Shown: one piece after another, positions 6,918 to 12,284 of the stretch
Numbering within the stretch: the stretch's first letter is position 1
How the letters are laid out: every line of letters starts with the position of its first letter
NCBI GenBank assembly: GCA_015067375.1
Contig: SVMQ01000042.1
Span: 1-12,284 of the forward strand
From: Oscillospiraceae bacterium
Lineage (GTDB): Bacteria; Bacillota; Clostridia; Oscillospirales; Ruminococcaceae
Direction of reading: 5' to 3'
DNA length: 12,284 nucleotides
Made by a program: the position numbers and the translations under genes
The notes under the pieces: model-generated
Database searches by the model: none
The model's input: the letters and a program-made list of their open reading frames with translations, nothing else
What the model was told of the DNA's origin: nothing

Positions 6918-7892
6918 GTTGAGCTTCAAGGAGGTTCGGTATGAAATTCGCATTACGTTTCTGGAGATATCAATACAAAGCTTTATCAAAGAAAGGCAAA
7001 GTGTTTGACTTGATATTTGTGGCGTTCGTTTTGCTTCTAGTCTGTTTACACATGATAAGGATACAAAGTTTTGATATCGCTGTTTTGATAACATGCCTTT
7101 TGTTAGGGGTTATCGGATGCATAATACCTCAAATGCTGTGTGCAACTATAATCACATTCGCGCAATACGGCACATCTAAGGTCTTAAATGCCGAGGGTTT
7201 TAGCGATAATTACCTCAAGTTTTATGAGAAAAAGCGCATAGTCGGCAGACCCTATAATGAAAACACCGCGACAGTCTTTGCGGAGATAATGGTGCGGTCG
7301 GGTCATGTCAAAGAGGCTATGCAATATTTTGAGATAATTAAGGTATTACCTGCCAACACGTTTGCGTATACGGAGTTGATTTACCTCAGAATGCTTGCGG
7401 CATTGAAAGCCGATATGCCGCAGCTTGCCGACAGTATATGGAATCAGGAGCGGAAATTTATAACGTGGGCCGTAAACAGACCTGCACGCTCGATGGAAAA
7501 AGCGCAGTTGCTGCTGGTTACTATCTACGCGGACTGTGCAAACGGCCGCTATGAGCGTGCGCTTCAGCAGACGGTTACATATATGCAGAGCAAGGAGTTC
7601 AAACGCTACAAAACAGCGGAATTTGAATTTCGTATAGCGCATCTGTTCATACTGAAAAAGCTTGGCAGAGAGGAGTTCAACAATATTGCGCCCGAAGTAA
7701 AGCGTGATATAGAAACTAAATCGCATCTGTACGACTGGGAAATGGAGCAATATCTCATTGATTTCAACAAGGCTGTAAACGGAGTATTTCCGTGGCAATG
7801 ACGGGGGCGCTGACTGCATACGCCGCGGTGAATATATTCGAGCGCGAGCGCGCGGAGCGTACCTACGCGAGAATAATCTATATCGAGCATTT
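6897..7892 (+). repeat. Tandem duplication, unit 1 (T-box terminator arm, membrane protein A, GNAT remnant)
   Basis: Unit 1 starts at TGTATGCAGGAGGGCTTTT (6897-6915), identical over 19 nt to the start of unit 2 at 7893. It ends at GAGCATTT (7885-7892), the same sequence that ends unit 2 at 9115-9122. Unit 1 is shorter mainly because about 200 nt of the 5' part of its GNAT gene have been lost. The boundaries are read by eye. Confidence 0.8.
6941..7801 (+). CDS. Membrane protein of unknown family, copy A (first gene after the T-box)
   Basis: I do not recognise this 286-residue protein. Two hydrophobic segments (about 22-40 and 45-73) follow a short basic N-terminus. From residue 81 comes a soluble, helical, TPR-like domain with NAEGFSD, AEIMVRSGHVKEAMQYF, IWNQER and an invariant-looking end, YDWEMEQYLIDFNKAVNGVFPWQ by its key residues W and PWQ. 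There are no catalytic motifs. The start has AAGGAGG at good spacing, 23 nt after the T-box terminator, so expression should follow T-box readthrough. Its 206-residue C-terminal domain is about 82 percent identical, by my count, to copy B (7981-8835) without gaps, whereas the first 80 residues are largely different. A signalling or complex-assembly role is possible but is pure inference. Confidence 0.85.
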   Translation: MKFALRFWRYQYKALSKKGKVFDLIFVAFVLLLVCLHMIRIQSFDIAVLITCLLLGVIGCIIPQMLCATIITFAQYGTSKVLNAEGFSDNYLKFYEKKRIVGRPYNENTATVFAEIMVRSGHVKEAMQYFEIIKVLPANTFAYTELIYLRMLAALKADMPQLADSIWNQERKFITWAVNRPARSMEKAQLLLVTIYADCANGRYERALQQTVTYMQSKEFKRYKTAEFEFRIAHLFILKKLGREEFNNIAPEVKRDIETKSHLYDWEMEQYLIDFNKAVNGVFPWQ

Positions 7893-7926
7893 TGTATGCA
7901 GGAGGGCTTTTATTGTTATACGGTAA
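7798..7926 (+). pseudogene. GNAT acetyltransferase remnant, fused in frame to T-box terminator sequence
   Basis: Positions 7800-7892 align almost base for base with 9031-9122, the middle of the GNAT gene. The translation GALTAYAAVNIFERERAER is identical to GNAT residues 62-80, followed by TYARIIYIEH against TYAKILYIEH. The first 60 or so codons and the whole acetyl-CoA-binding half (motif A) are missing, so it cannot be an enzyme. The frame is still open: an ATG at 7798 overlaps the copy A stop as ATGA and reads 42 codons, running past the GNAT homology at 7892 through the terminator fossil to TAA at 7924. Whether this short peptide is made is unknown. It is best read as debris of a tandem duplication with an internal deletion. 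Confidence 0.8.
7893..7918 (+). other. Fossil of the T-box terminator 3' arm
   Basis: TGTATGCAGGAGGGCTTTT at 7893-7911 is identical to 6897-6915 in the T-box terminator, and the following bases still resemble it. The matching 5' arm (GCCCTC) is absent, so no terminator can form here. It marks the exact breakpoint of the duplication. Confidence 0.82.
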
Positions 7927-7980
7927 TTGTATGAAAGCATTTAAAAGCGGCTTTCGTGTTGGTTTGGCGGAGGTGTACGC

Positions 7981-8835
7981 ATGAAATTTCTGTTCCGTTA
8001 CTGGTGGCATCAGACAAAAATGATAATGAGGATAAACATTGTAACGATACCGGTAATGTCCGTTGTTATGGCATGCTGTTTCTTTTTGAATGTGTTTTCC
8101 GAGCTTGATTACTTTGCTGTGCCGCTCAGCCTTTTGGCGGGCTTTGCCTTTTTTATGATCATATTGATGCTGACAGCCCTTATCGTTGTGCTGTCAGAGC
8201 GTAAGGTCATAAGTGTGTTCAACGCGGAGGGCTTCAGCGATAGCTATCTCAGGCTGTATGAAAAGGAAAACATCATCGGCAAGCCGTATAAGGAAAACAG
8301 CGCTGTTGTTTTTGCGGAGATAATGGTGCGGTCGGGTCATGTCAAAGAGGCTATGCAGTATTTTGATATAATAAAGGTATCCCCCGAAAACCGTTTTGCA
8401 TATACGGCGCTGATATATCTCAAAATGCTTGCGGCATTGAAAGCGGGCGAGCCACAGCTTGCCGACAGTATATGGAATCAAGAGCGGCACTATGTAGCGT
8501 GGGCAGCAGACAAACCTGCGCGTTCGGTCGATAAAGCGCTGTTGCTGCTTGTGACTATATACGCGGACTGCGCAAACGGCCGCTATGAGCGTGCGCTTCA
8601 GCAGACGGTTACATATATGCAGAGTAAGCAGTTCAGACGCTACAAAACAGCGGAATTTGATTTTCGCATAGTGCATCTGTTCATACTGAAAAAGCTTGGC
8701 AGAGAGGCATTCAACAATATTGCGCCCGCAGTGAAGTATGATATAGAAACAAAAACGCATCTGTACGACTGGGAAATGGAGCAATATCTCATTGATTTCA
8801 ATAAGGCTGTAAACGGAGTATTTCCGTGGCAATGA
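7981..8835 (+). CDS. Membrane protein of unknown family, copy B (paralogue of copy A)
   Basis: This 284-residue paralogue has two hydrophobic segments (about 19-38 and 44-71) and the same TPR-like helical domain from residue 79 to the final VFPWQ. About 37 of 206 aligned C-terminal residues differ from copy A, mostly conservatively, and stretches of DNA (for example 8308-8365 and 8570-8625) are nearly identical even at silent positions. By contrast the membrane part is almost unrelated apart from the opening MKF and a following W. The start is supported by GGCGGAGGTG just upstream; it has no promoter or T-box of its own, so it depends on readthrough from copy A. The GNAT gene follows 15 nt after the stop. 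Function is unknown; divergent membrane halves on a common cytoplasmic-type domain suggest different partners or localisation (inference). Confidence 0.85.
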   Translation: MKFLFRYWWHQTKMIMRINIVTIPVMSVVMACCFFLNVFSELDYFAVPLSLLAGFAFFMIILMLTALIVVLSERKVISVFNAEGFSDSYLRLYEKENIIGKPYKENSAVVFAEIMVRSGHVKEAMQYFDIIKVSPENRFAYTALIYLKMLAALKAGEPQLADSIWNQERHYVAWAADKPARSVDKALLLLVTIYADCANGRYERALQQTVTYMQSKQFRRYKTAEFDFRIVHLFILKKLGREAFNNIAPAVKYDIETKTHLYDWEMEQYLIDFNKAVNGVFPWQ

Positions 8836-8850
8836 CAGGGGAACAGTTGA

Positions 8851-9315
8851 ATGATTAGAAAAGCAAAAGCTTCTGATATCCCGCAGCTTGGGCGGCTGTT
8901 CAGACAGCTGCATCAGCATCATGTAAAGATATCGCCCGAATCGTATAAAATGCCGTTTGACGGCTATTTCGAGCTTGAAATGCGCAGCTTTTTCGAGGAT
9001 AGCAAAACGCAGCTTTTTGTCGATGAGATTGACGGAGCGCTCACGGCATACGCCGCGGTGAATATATTCGAGCGCGAGCGTGCGGAGCGTACCTACGCAA
9101 AAATACTCTATATTGAGCATTTCGCGGTCGGCGAGGAGTTCAGACGGCAGGGCAGCGGCACAAAGCTGTTCCGGTTTCTGAAAGACTACGCAAAAGAGAA
9201 CGGCTGCGACCTTGTTCAGCTCGGAGCGGCGGCAAAAAACGCCGAGGCGCTGAGCTTCTACGAAAGCATGGGAATGATGCAGAGGACTATTCGGTTGGAA
9301 TTAAAATTAACATAA
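8851..9315 (+). CDS. GNAT family N-acetyltransferase
   Basis: At 154 residues this is a typical single-domain GNAT enzyme that transfers an acetyl group from acetyl-CoA to an amine. The N-terminal IRKAKASDIPQLGRLF is characteristic. Motif A is IEHFAVGEEFRRQGSGTKLF, with the pyrophosphate-binding R/Q-x-x-G-x-G core at 98-103 (RRQGSG), and motif B is NAEALSFYESMGM (130-142). Its substrate is not evident. The start follows AGGGGAA by about 7 nt and lies 15 nt after the copy B stop, so it sits in the T-box operon. A truncated copy of its middle occurs at 7800-7892. The gene itself appears intact. Confidence 0.9.
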   Translation: MIRKAKASDIPQLGRLFRQLHQHHVKISPESYKMPFDGYFELEMRSFFEDSKTQLFVDEIDGALTAYAAVNIFERERAERTYAKILYIEHFAVGEEFRRQGSGTKLFRFLKDYAKENGCDLVQLGAAAKNAEALSFYESMGMMQRTIRLELKLT

Positions 9316-9326
9316 AGGAGGCTTTT

Positions 9327-9854
9327 ATGACTGACACGAGCGGTGATACAAAGCGCATCGAGTGCGGATTTGACTGTACTCCTGCTGTAAAGAAGCTGCT
9401 TACTGCGATGGTGGTGCTACCGATGTTGGGATTGATATTCCTGATCTGCAGCTATGTGTATTTGGATGTAAATGCAGTGGGAAGTTTGATAGTATTTCTT
9501 TCCTGCTGTGCTGTTATGCTGGCGGCATGGATAATACATTCAAAGCTCGGAAAGGGCACTATTACGGCTGATGAAAAAGACGTTTATGTGCACTACGGCT
9601 TTCTCAGCAGAAAAATTCCGCTGAGCGAGATAGCAAATGTCCGCTGCGAGGTGGAATCAACGGGAACGCGCTACGGCGGCGTTATCTACACGATGTTTCT
9701 GCTTATCGAGACCAAGGACGATAAAAGCTACCGCTATGAGTATGAGTTAGATGTCGAGAAGGACTACCCCGCAAATTATCCCGCGAAATACAGAGCCTAT
9801 CTTGAAACCCAGCCTATGCGAAAGCTGAGCGAATTTATCAAAACAAGAGTGTAA
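9327..9854 (+). CDS. Membrane-anchored PH-like domain protein
   Basis: The 175-residue protein has two adjacent transmembrane helices (about 24-46 and 51-71) followed by a beta-rich domain, GTITADEKDVYVHYGFLSRKIPL by its key residues G, Y and the SRKIPL turn, then NVRCEVESTGTRYGG and an amphipathic C-terminal helix. This layout, paired helices then a bacterial PH-like fold of the YdbS/DUF304 kind, is common in small Firmicute membrane proteins of unknown role. The assignment rests on the pattern rather than a decisive motif. AAAGGAGG at 9314-9321 gives a clear start. It follows GNAT after 11 nt and precedes tyrS by 47 nt, a gap in which I see no promoter or terminator. Confidence 0.7.
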   Translation: MTDTSGDTKRIECGFDCTPAVKKLLTAMVVLPMLGLIFLICSYVYLDVNAVGSLIVFLSCCAVMLAAWIIHSKLGKGTITADEKDVYVHYGFLSRKIPLSEIANVRCEVESTGTRYGGVIYTMFLLIETKDDKSYRYEYELDVEKDYPANYPAKYRAYLETQPMRKLSEFIKTRV

Positions 9855-9901
9855 ATGCACTTTTTAATAAACACAAAATCAATATAAAGGAGAACAAAAC
9901 A

Positions 9902-11104
9902 ATGCAGATTTATGACGAACTCGTCCAGCGCGGACTTATCGCGCAGGTAACAGACGAAGATGAGATCAGAAAGATGATCAACGAGGGCAAGGCTACTTTC
10001 TACATCGGCTTTGACCCTACCGCTGATTCCCTCCATGTAGGTCACTTCATGGCGCTGTGCCTTATGAAGCGACTTCAGATGGCAGGCAACAAGCCTATCG
10101 CGCTGCTTGGCGGCGGTACAGGCATGATCGGCGACCCCTCAGGTAAGTCCGATATGAGAAAGATGCTCACAAAGGAAGATATCGAGCACAATATCGAGTG
10201 CTTCCGCAAGCAGATGAGCCGCTTTATCGACTTCTCCGATGACAAGGCTATCATGGTAAATAACGCAGATTGGCTGATGAACCTCAACTACATCGACGTC
10301 CTGCGCGAGGTAGGCGCTTGCTTCAGTGTAAACAAGATGCTGACGTTCGAGTGCTACAAGCAGCGTATGGAGCGCGGTCTTACATTCCTCGAGTTCAACT
10401 ACATGATAATGCAGAGCTACGATTTCTACAAACTGTTTCAGGATTACGGCTGCAATATGCAGTTCGGCGGCGACGACCAGTGGGCAAATATGCTCGGCGG
10501 TACAGAGCTTATCAGAAAGAAGCTTGGCAAGGACGCTCACGCAATGACCATCACACTGCTGCTTAATTCCGAGGGCAAGAAGATGGGCAAGACCGAAAAG
10601 GGCGCAGTATGGCTCGATCCCGAAAAGACAAGCCCGTTCGAGTTCTTCCAGTACTGGAGAAACGTTGCGGACGCTGACGTTATGAAGTGCATCAGAATGC
10701 TGACATTCCTGCCTCTTGAAGAAATCGAGAAGATGGACGCATGGCAGGGCAGCGAGCTCAACAAGGCTAAGGAGATACTCGCGTATGAGCTGACAAAGCT
10801 GGTTCACGGCGACGAGGAGGCTGACAAGGCTCTCGAAGCTGCAAAGAACCTGTTCGGCGGCAAGGGCAACACCGAGAATATGCCTACAACAAAGGTTGAG
10901 CTTACGGACGGCAAGATTGGCATTCTTGACCTGTTGGTAGCAACAAAGCTTGCTCCCTCTAAGCGTGAGGCAAGAAACCTCATTGCGGGCAAGGGTATCG
11001 CAGTTGACGATGTTGTTATCGAGGATCCCACTGCTCAGATAGCTATTGAGTCCGAGGTGATTATCCGCAAGGGCAAGAAAGTGTTCCACAAGGCGACTGT
11101 ATAA
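9902..11104 (+). CDS. tyrS: Tyrosyl-tRNA synthetase (tyrosine--tRNA ligase)
   Basis: This class I synthetase charges tRNA-Tyr with tyrosine using ATP. Its 400 residues are the normal length of bacterial TyrRS. The HIGH-type motif is HVGH (45-48) within FYIGFDPTADSLHVGH, and the KMSKS-type loop is KMGKT (227-231). The tyrosine pocket segment QSYDFYKLFQDYG (171-183) and GGDDQWANMLGG (189-200) are intact. The C-terminal S4-like RNA-binding domain spans about 336-400 (KREARNLI, IRKGKK). AAAGGAG at 9886-9892 sets the ATG at 9902. There is no T-box directly upstream; the only one is at 6668-6917, ahead of four intervening genes. A strong terminator follows. Confidence 0.97.
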   Translation: MQIYDELVQRGLIAQVTDEDEIRKMINEGKATFYIGFDPTADSLHVGHFMALCLMKRLQMAGNKPIALLGGGTGMIGDPSGKSDMRKMLTKEDIEHNIECFRKQMSRFIDFSDDKAIMVNNADWLMNLNYIDVLREVGACFSVNKMLTFECYKQRMERGLTFLEFNYMIMQSYDFYKLFQDYGCNMQFGGDDQWANMLGGTELIRKKLGKDAHAMTITLLLNSEGKKMGKTEKGAVWLDPEKTSPFEFFQYWRNVADADVMKCIRMLTFLPLEEIEKMDAWQGSELNKAKEILAYELTKLVHGDEEADKALEAAKNLFGGKGNTENMPTTKVELTDGKIGILDLLVATKLAPSKREARNLIAGKGIAVDDVVIEDPTAQIAIESEVIIRKGKKVFHKATV

Positions 11105-11122
11105 ATTCAGACTGAAATAATT

Positions 11123-11160
11123 ACGACCCCGACATTTTGAAGTGTCGGGGTCGTGTTATT
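11123..11160 (+). terminator. Terminator of tyrS, probably bidirectional
   Basis: A perfect 12-bp stem, ACGACCCCGACA (11123-11134) and TGTCGGGGTCGT (11143-11154) around TTTTGAAG, is followed by GTTATTTTAG on the plus strand and by AATTATTTC on the minus strand. It lies between the ends of tyrS and the convergent ImmA-like gene, so it likely serves both. Confidence 0.88.
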
Positions 11161-11177
11161 TTAGTGAAAATGAAGTT

Positions 11178-11828
11178 TTACTCTATTGTCATGCTTTTTC
11201 CCGAAATCCGCTTCAAATGTTCGGCGTAGCCGTCGTGAGCGGCGCGGCGGGTGAGATATTCCGCGATGAAATCGAGCATTTGTGTGTGAAGCTGTCGGCT
11301 GTCCTCGTCGGGGAAAAATATCTGTGCCGAGTTTCCCGATTCGCTTCGCATAAGCTCGGAATGCTGCCGTCTTAGCCTGCAAAGCTCGCGCAGACGTATC
11401 TCAGCCGCTTGCATTGATATGCCGCATAGCCGCGCTATTTCAGCCGAGGAGGACATTCCGCAGAAGTGCAGCACCGACAGCGGGGCAAGCAGCTCGCTTG
11501 CAAGACTGTCTGCCTCGCGCTCACATTGAGCATTGGGAATATCAACGCTTTCGTTTGTGTGACTGAGCAGAACGTGCGCTATCTCATGGGCTTCGGTAAA
11601 GCGGCGGCGTGTATTTCCGCAGACTTTCTCATTTATTGCACAGATATATCGGCCGTTTTCTTTAAAGCTGAAGCCGTAGGGGCTGAGCGCATAGATATCG
11701 CCGAGGTCGTATATCTCCATACAGTTTTTATAGCTGACAAGCTTTATATCAAAGCTGTCCGCAAGCTTTTTAAGGTCAACGGGCAGCGCATTGATCTTCG
11801 CATGGATAAGCGCTTTAACAGCGGTCAT
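11178..11828 (-). CDS. ImmA/IrrE family metallopeptidase
   Basis: This protein of 216 residues contains a zinc-protease HExxH motif, HEIAH at 81-85 (ligands H81 and H85, catalytic E82), within RRFTEAHEIAHVLLSH. It is followed by EREADSLASELLAP (103-116), which supplies the third ligand Glu in this family. A recognition-helix-like stretch (about 126-145, EIARLCGISMQAAEIRL) comes after, as often seen in IrrE/ImmA relatives. Family members cleave a partner XRE repressor, for example ImmA on ImmR in ICEBs1 or IrrE on DdrO. The ATG at 11828 overlaps the TGA of the upstream XRE gene (ATGA), with GGAGGAAG inside that gene as ribosome site, so the pair is translationally coupled. Cleavage of the neighbour is an inference from family and context. 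Confidence 0.9.
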   Translation of the reverse strand: MTAVKALIHAKINALPVDLKKLADSFDIKLVSYKNCMEIYDLGDIYALSPYGFSFKENGRYICAINEKVCGNTRRRFTEAHEIAHVLLSHTNESVDIPNAQCEREADSLASELLAPLSVLHFCGMSSSAEIARLCGISMQAAEIRLRELCRLRRQHSELMRSESGNSAQIFFPDEDSRQLHTQMLDFIAEYLTRRAAHDGYAEHLKRISGKSMTIE

Positions 11829-12250
11829 TTTCTTCCTCCGTCATAATCGGGCTTGTCAAATATGCTTCCTGCGCCGCTGCGCTTTTTCATGATTATTCTC
11901 TTTGGCGCTCCGTTGCCGCGTGCGGCGACAAGAACGCTGTCGCCCTTGCAGCGGCGGTATTCGATATCGGCGCAGGTCTCTACAAGCTCCTTACCGTATT
12001 CGTCGAGCGCGCGGTACTTTGTAAGAAGCTCTGCTTCAATGCTGTTATCGGTGTAGTAATCGCAAAACAGCTCGTTTGGCTGACAGTTCAGCGCCTCGAA
12101 CATACGATACAGCACTTCCTCTCGAGGGTGGCTTACCTCACGCTCATAATTGCCTACCGCAGAAGTCGTTACGCCTATTCTCTTGGCAAGCTCCTCCTGC
12201 GTTATCCGCGCACGCTCCCGAAGCTCGCGTATCCTCATTCCAATACCCAT
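11825..12250 (-). CDS. XRE-family helix-turn-helix repressor, partner of the metallopeptidase
   Basis: The 141-residue protein begins with a Cro/CI-type HTH (about 5-62): IRELRERARITQEELAKRIG, then the recognition helix TTSAVGNYERE (28-38), and HPREEVLYRMFEALN. A helical C-terminal region (about 70-110) may form the dimer or cleavage domain, and the end is basic (KKRSGAG) and acidic (DKPDYDGG). The ATG at 12250 has AGGAGG four nt upstream; an internal ATG at 12238 lacks a suitable site. It is first in the coupled pair with the ImmA/IrrE-like protease. Its promoter and operator would lie beyond the window, so self-regulation cannot be checked. Such pairs occur on integrative elements and prophages, but also as stand-alone stress switches; no integrase is visible here. 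Confidence 0.9.
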   Translation of the reverse strand: MGIGMRIRELRERARITQEELAKRIGVTTSAVGNYEREVSHPREEVLYRMFEALNCQPNELFCDYYTDNSIEAELLTKYRALDEYGKELVETCADIEYRRCKGDSVLVAARGNGAPKRIIMKKRSGAGSIFDKPDYDGGRK

Positions 12251-12284
12251 ATTGCCTCCTGTCTATGTTTCCGAAATGCTTAGA

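Larger units (their letters stand above)
7893..9122 (+). repeat. Tandem duplication, unit 2 (terminator fossil, membrane protein B, GNAT 5' part)
   Basis: Unit 2 begins with the terminator fossil, includes the whole of membrane protein B, and runs into the intact GNAT gene to GAGCATTT (9115-9122), after which unit 1 and GNAT sequences part. Compared with unit 1 it has about 44 extra nt between the terminator arm and the start codon. Confidence 0.8.

Noticed and set aside
7893..7918. A second functional T-box terminator before copy B
   Set aside because: Only the 3' arm is present; no matching GCCCTC arm or T-box sequence lies upstream.
8194..9120. Long minus-strand open frame (308 codons) opposite copy B and GNAT
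   Set aside because: It is a shadow of two well-supported plus-strand genes, and a similar shadow occurs opposite copy A; the protein shows no recognisable motif.
6897..9122. Insertion sequence or transposon carrying the duplicated genes
   Set aside because: No transposase, terminal inverted repeats or target-site duplication are visible; the breakpoints fit a simple tandem duplication.
10139..11089. Long minus-strand open frame opposite tyrS
   Set aside because: It is antisense to a complete, highly conserved TyrRS and lacks a ribosome site.
1..12284. CRISPR array, tRNA or rRNA genes
   Set aside because: No regularly spaced repeats and no tRNA- or rRNA-like sequence were seen in either strand.

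Overview
The window looks like chromosomal DNA of a Ruminococcus-like member of the Clostridia (Oscillospiraceae). This is an inference from moderate GC content, strong AGGAGG-type ribosome binding sites, textbook sigma-A promoters, a T-box leader and the gene types present; no 16S or other marker gene is in view.

Left part (1-2640, + strand): the C-terminal end of a diacylglycerol/lipid kinase overlaps by 4 nt a large membrane-bound hybrid histidine kinase carrying HisKA, HATPase, receiver and Hpt domains. A strong hairpin terminator follows. From 2652 to 5319 the minus strand carries, in transcription order, a zinc-ribbon/TPR-like protein, a bacterial PH-domain protein with a calcium-loop-like acidic tail, and a Gfo/Idh/MocA oxidoreductase. 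They are read from a good promoter near 5384-5412.

Centre (5491-11160, + strand): a consensus promoter drives a class I DAHP synthase, the entry enzyme of aromatic amino acid synthesis, which ends in its own terminator. A second consensus promoter then starts a T-box leader at about 6668-6917, whose best-fitting specifier is UAC (Tyr). The next gene is not an aminoacyl-tRNA synthetase. Instead there are two tandem paralogues of an unrecognised membrane protein, a GNAT acetyltransferase and a membrane-anchored PH-like protein, and only then tyrS, about 3 kb downstream. No terminator or promoter is evident in the short gaps, so tyrS probably depends on this distant T-box. The genes between leader and synthetase have visibly been rearranged. 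The 180-nt gap between the two paralogues is a fossil duplication junction: an internal piece of the GNAT gene fused to the 3' arm of the T-box terminator. It shows that a unit running from the T-box terminator to mid-GNAT was tandemly duplicated and then partly deleted.

Right end (11123-12250): a 12-bp perfect hairpin lies between the convergent tyrS and a minus-strand pair, an XRE-family repressor overlapping by ATGA an ImmA/IrrE-type metallopeptidase. That pairing is known from mobile-element and stress regulatory switches. The most noteworthy features are the T-box separated from its presumed synthetase and the duplicated, unrecognised membrane-protein cassette lodged between them.
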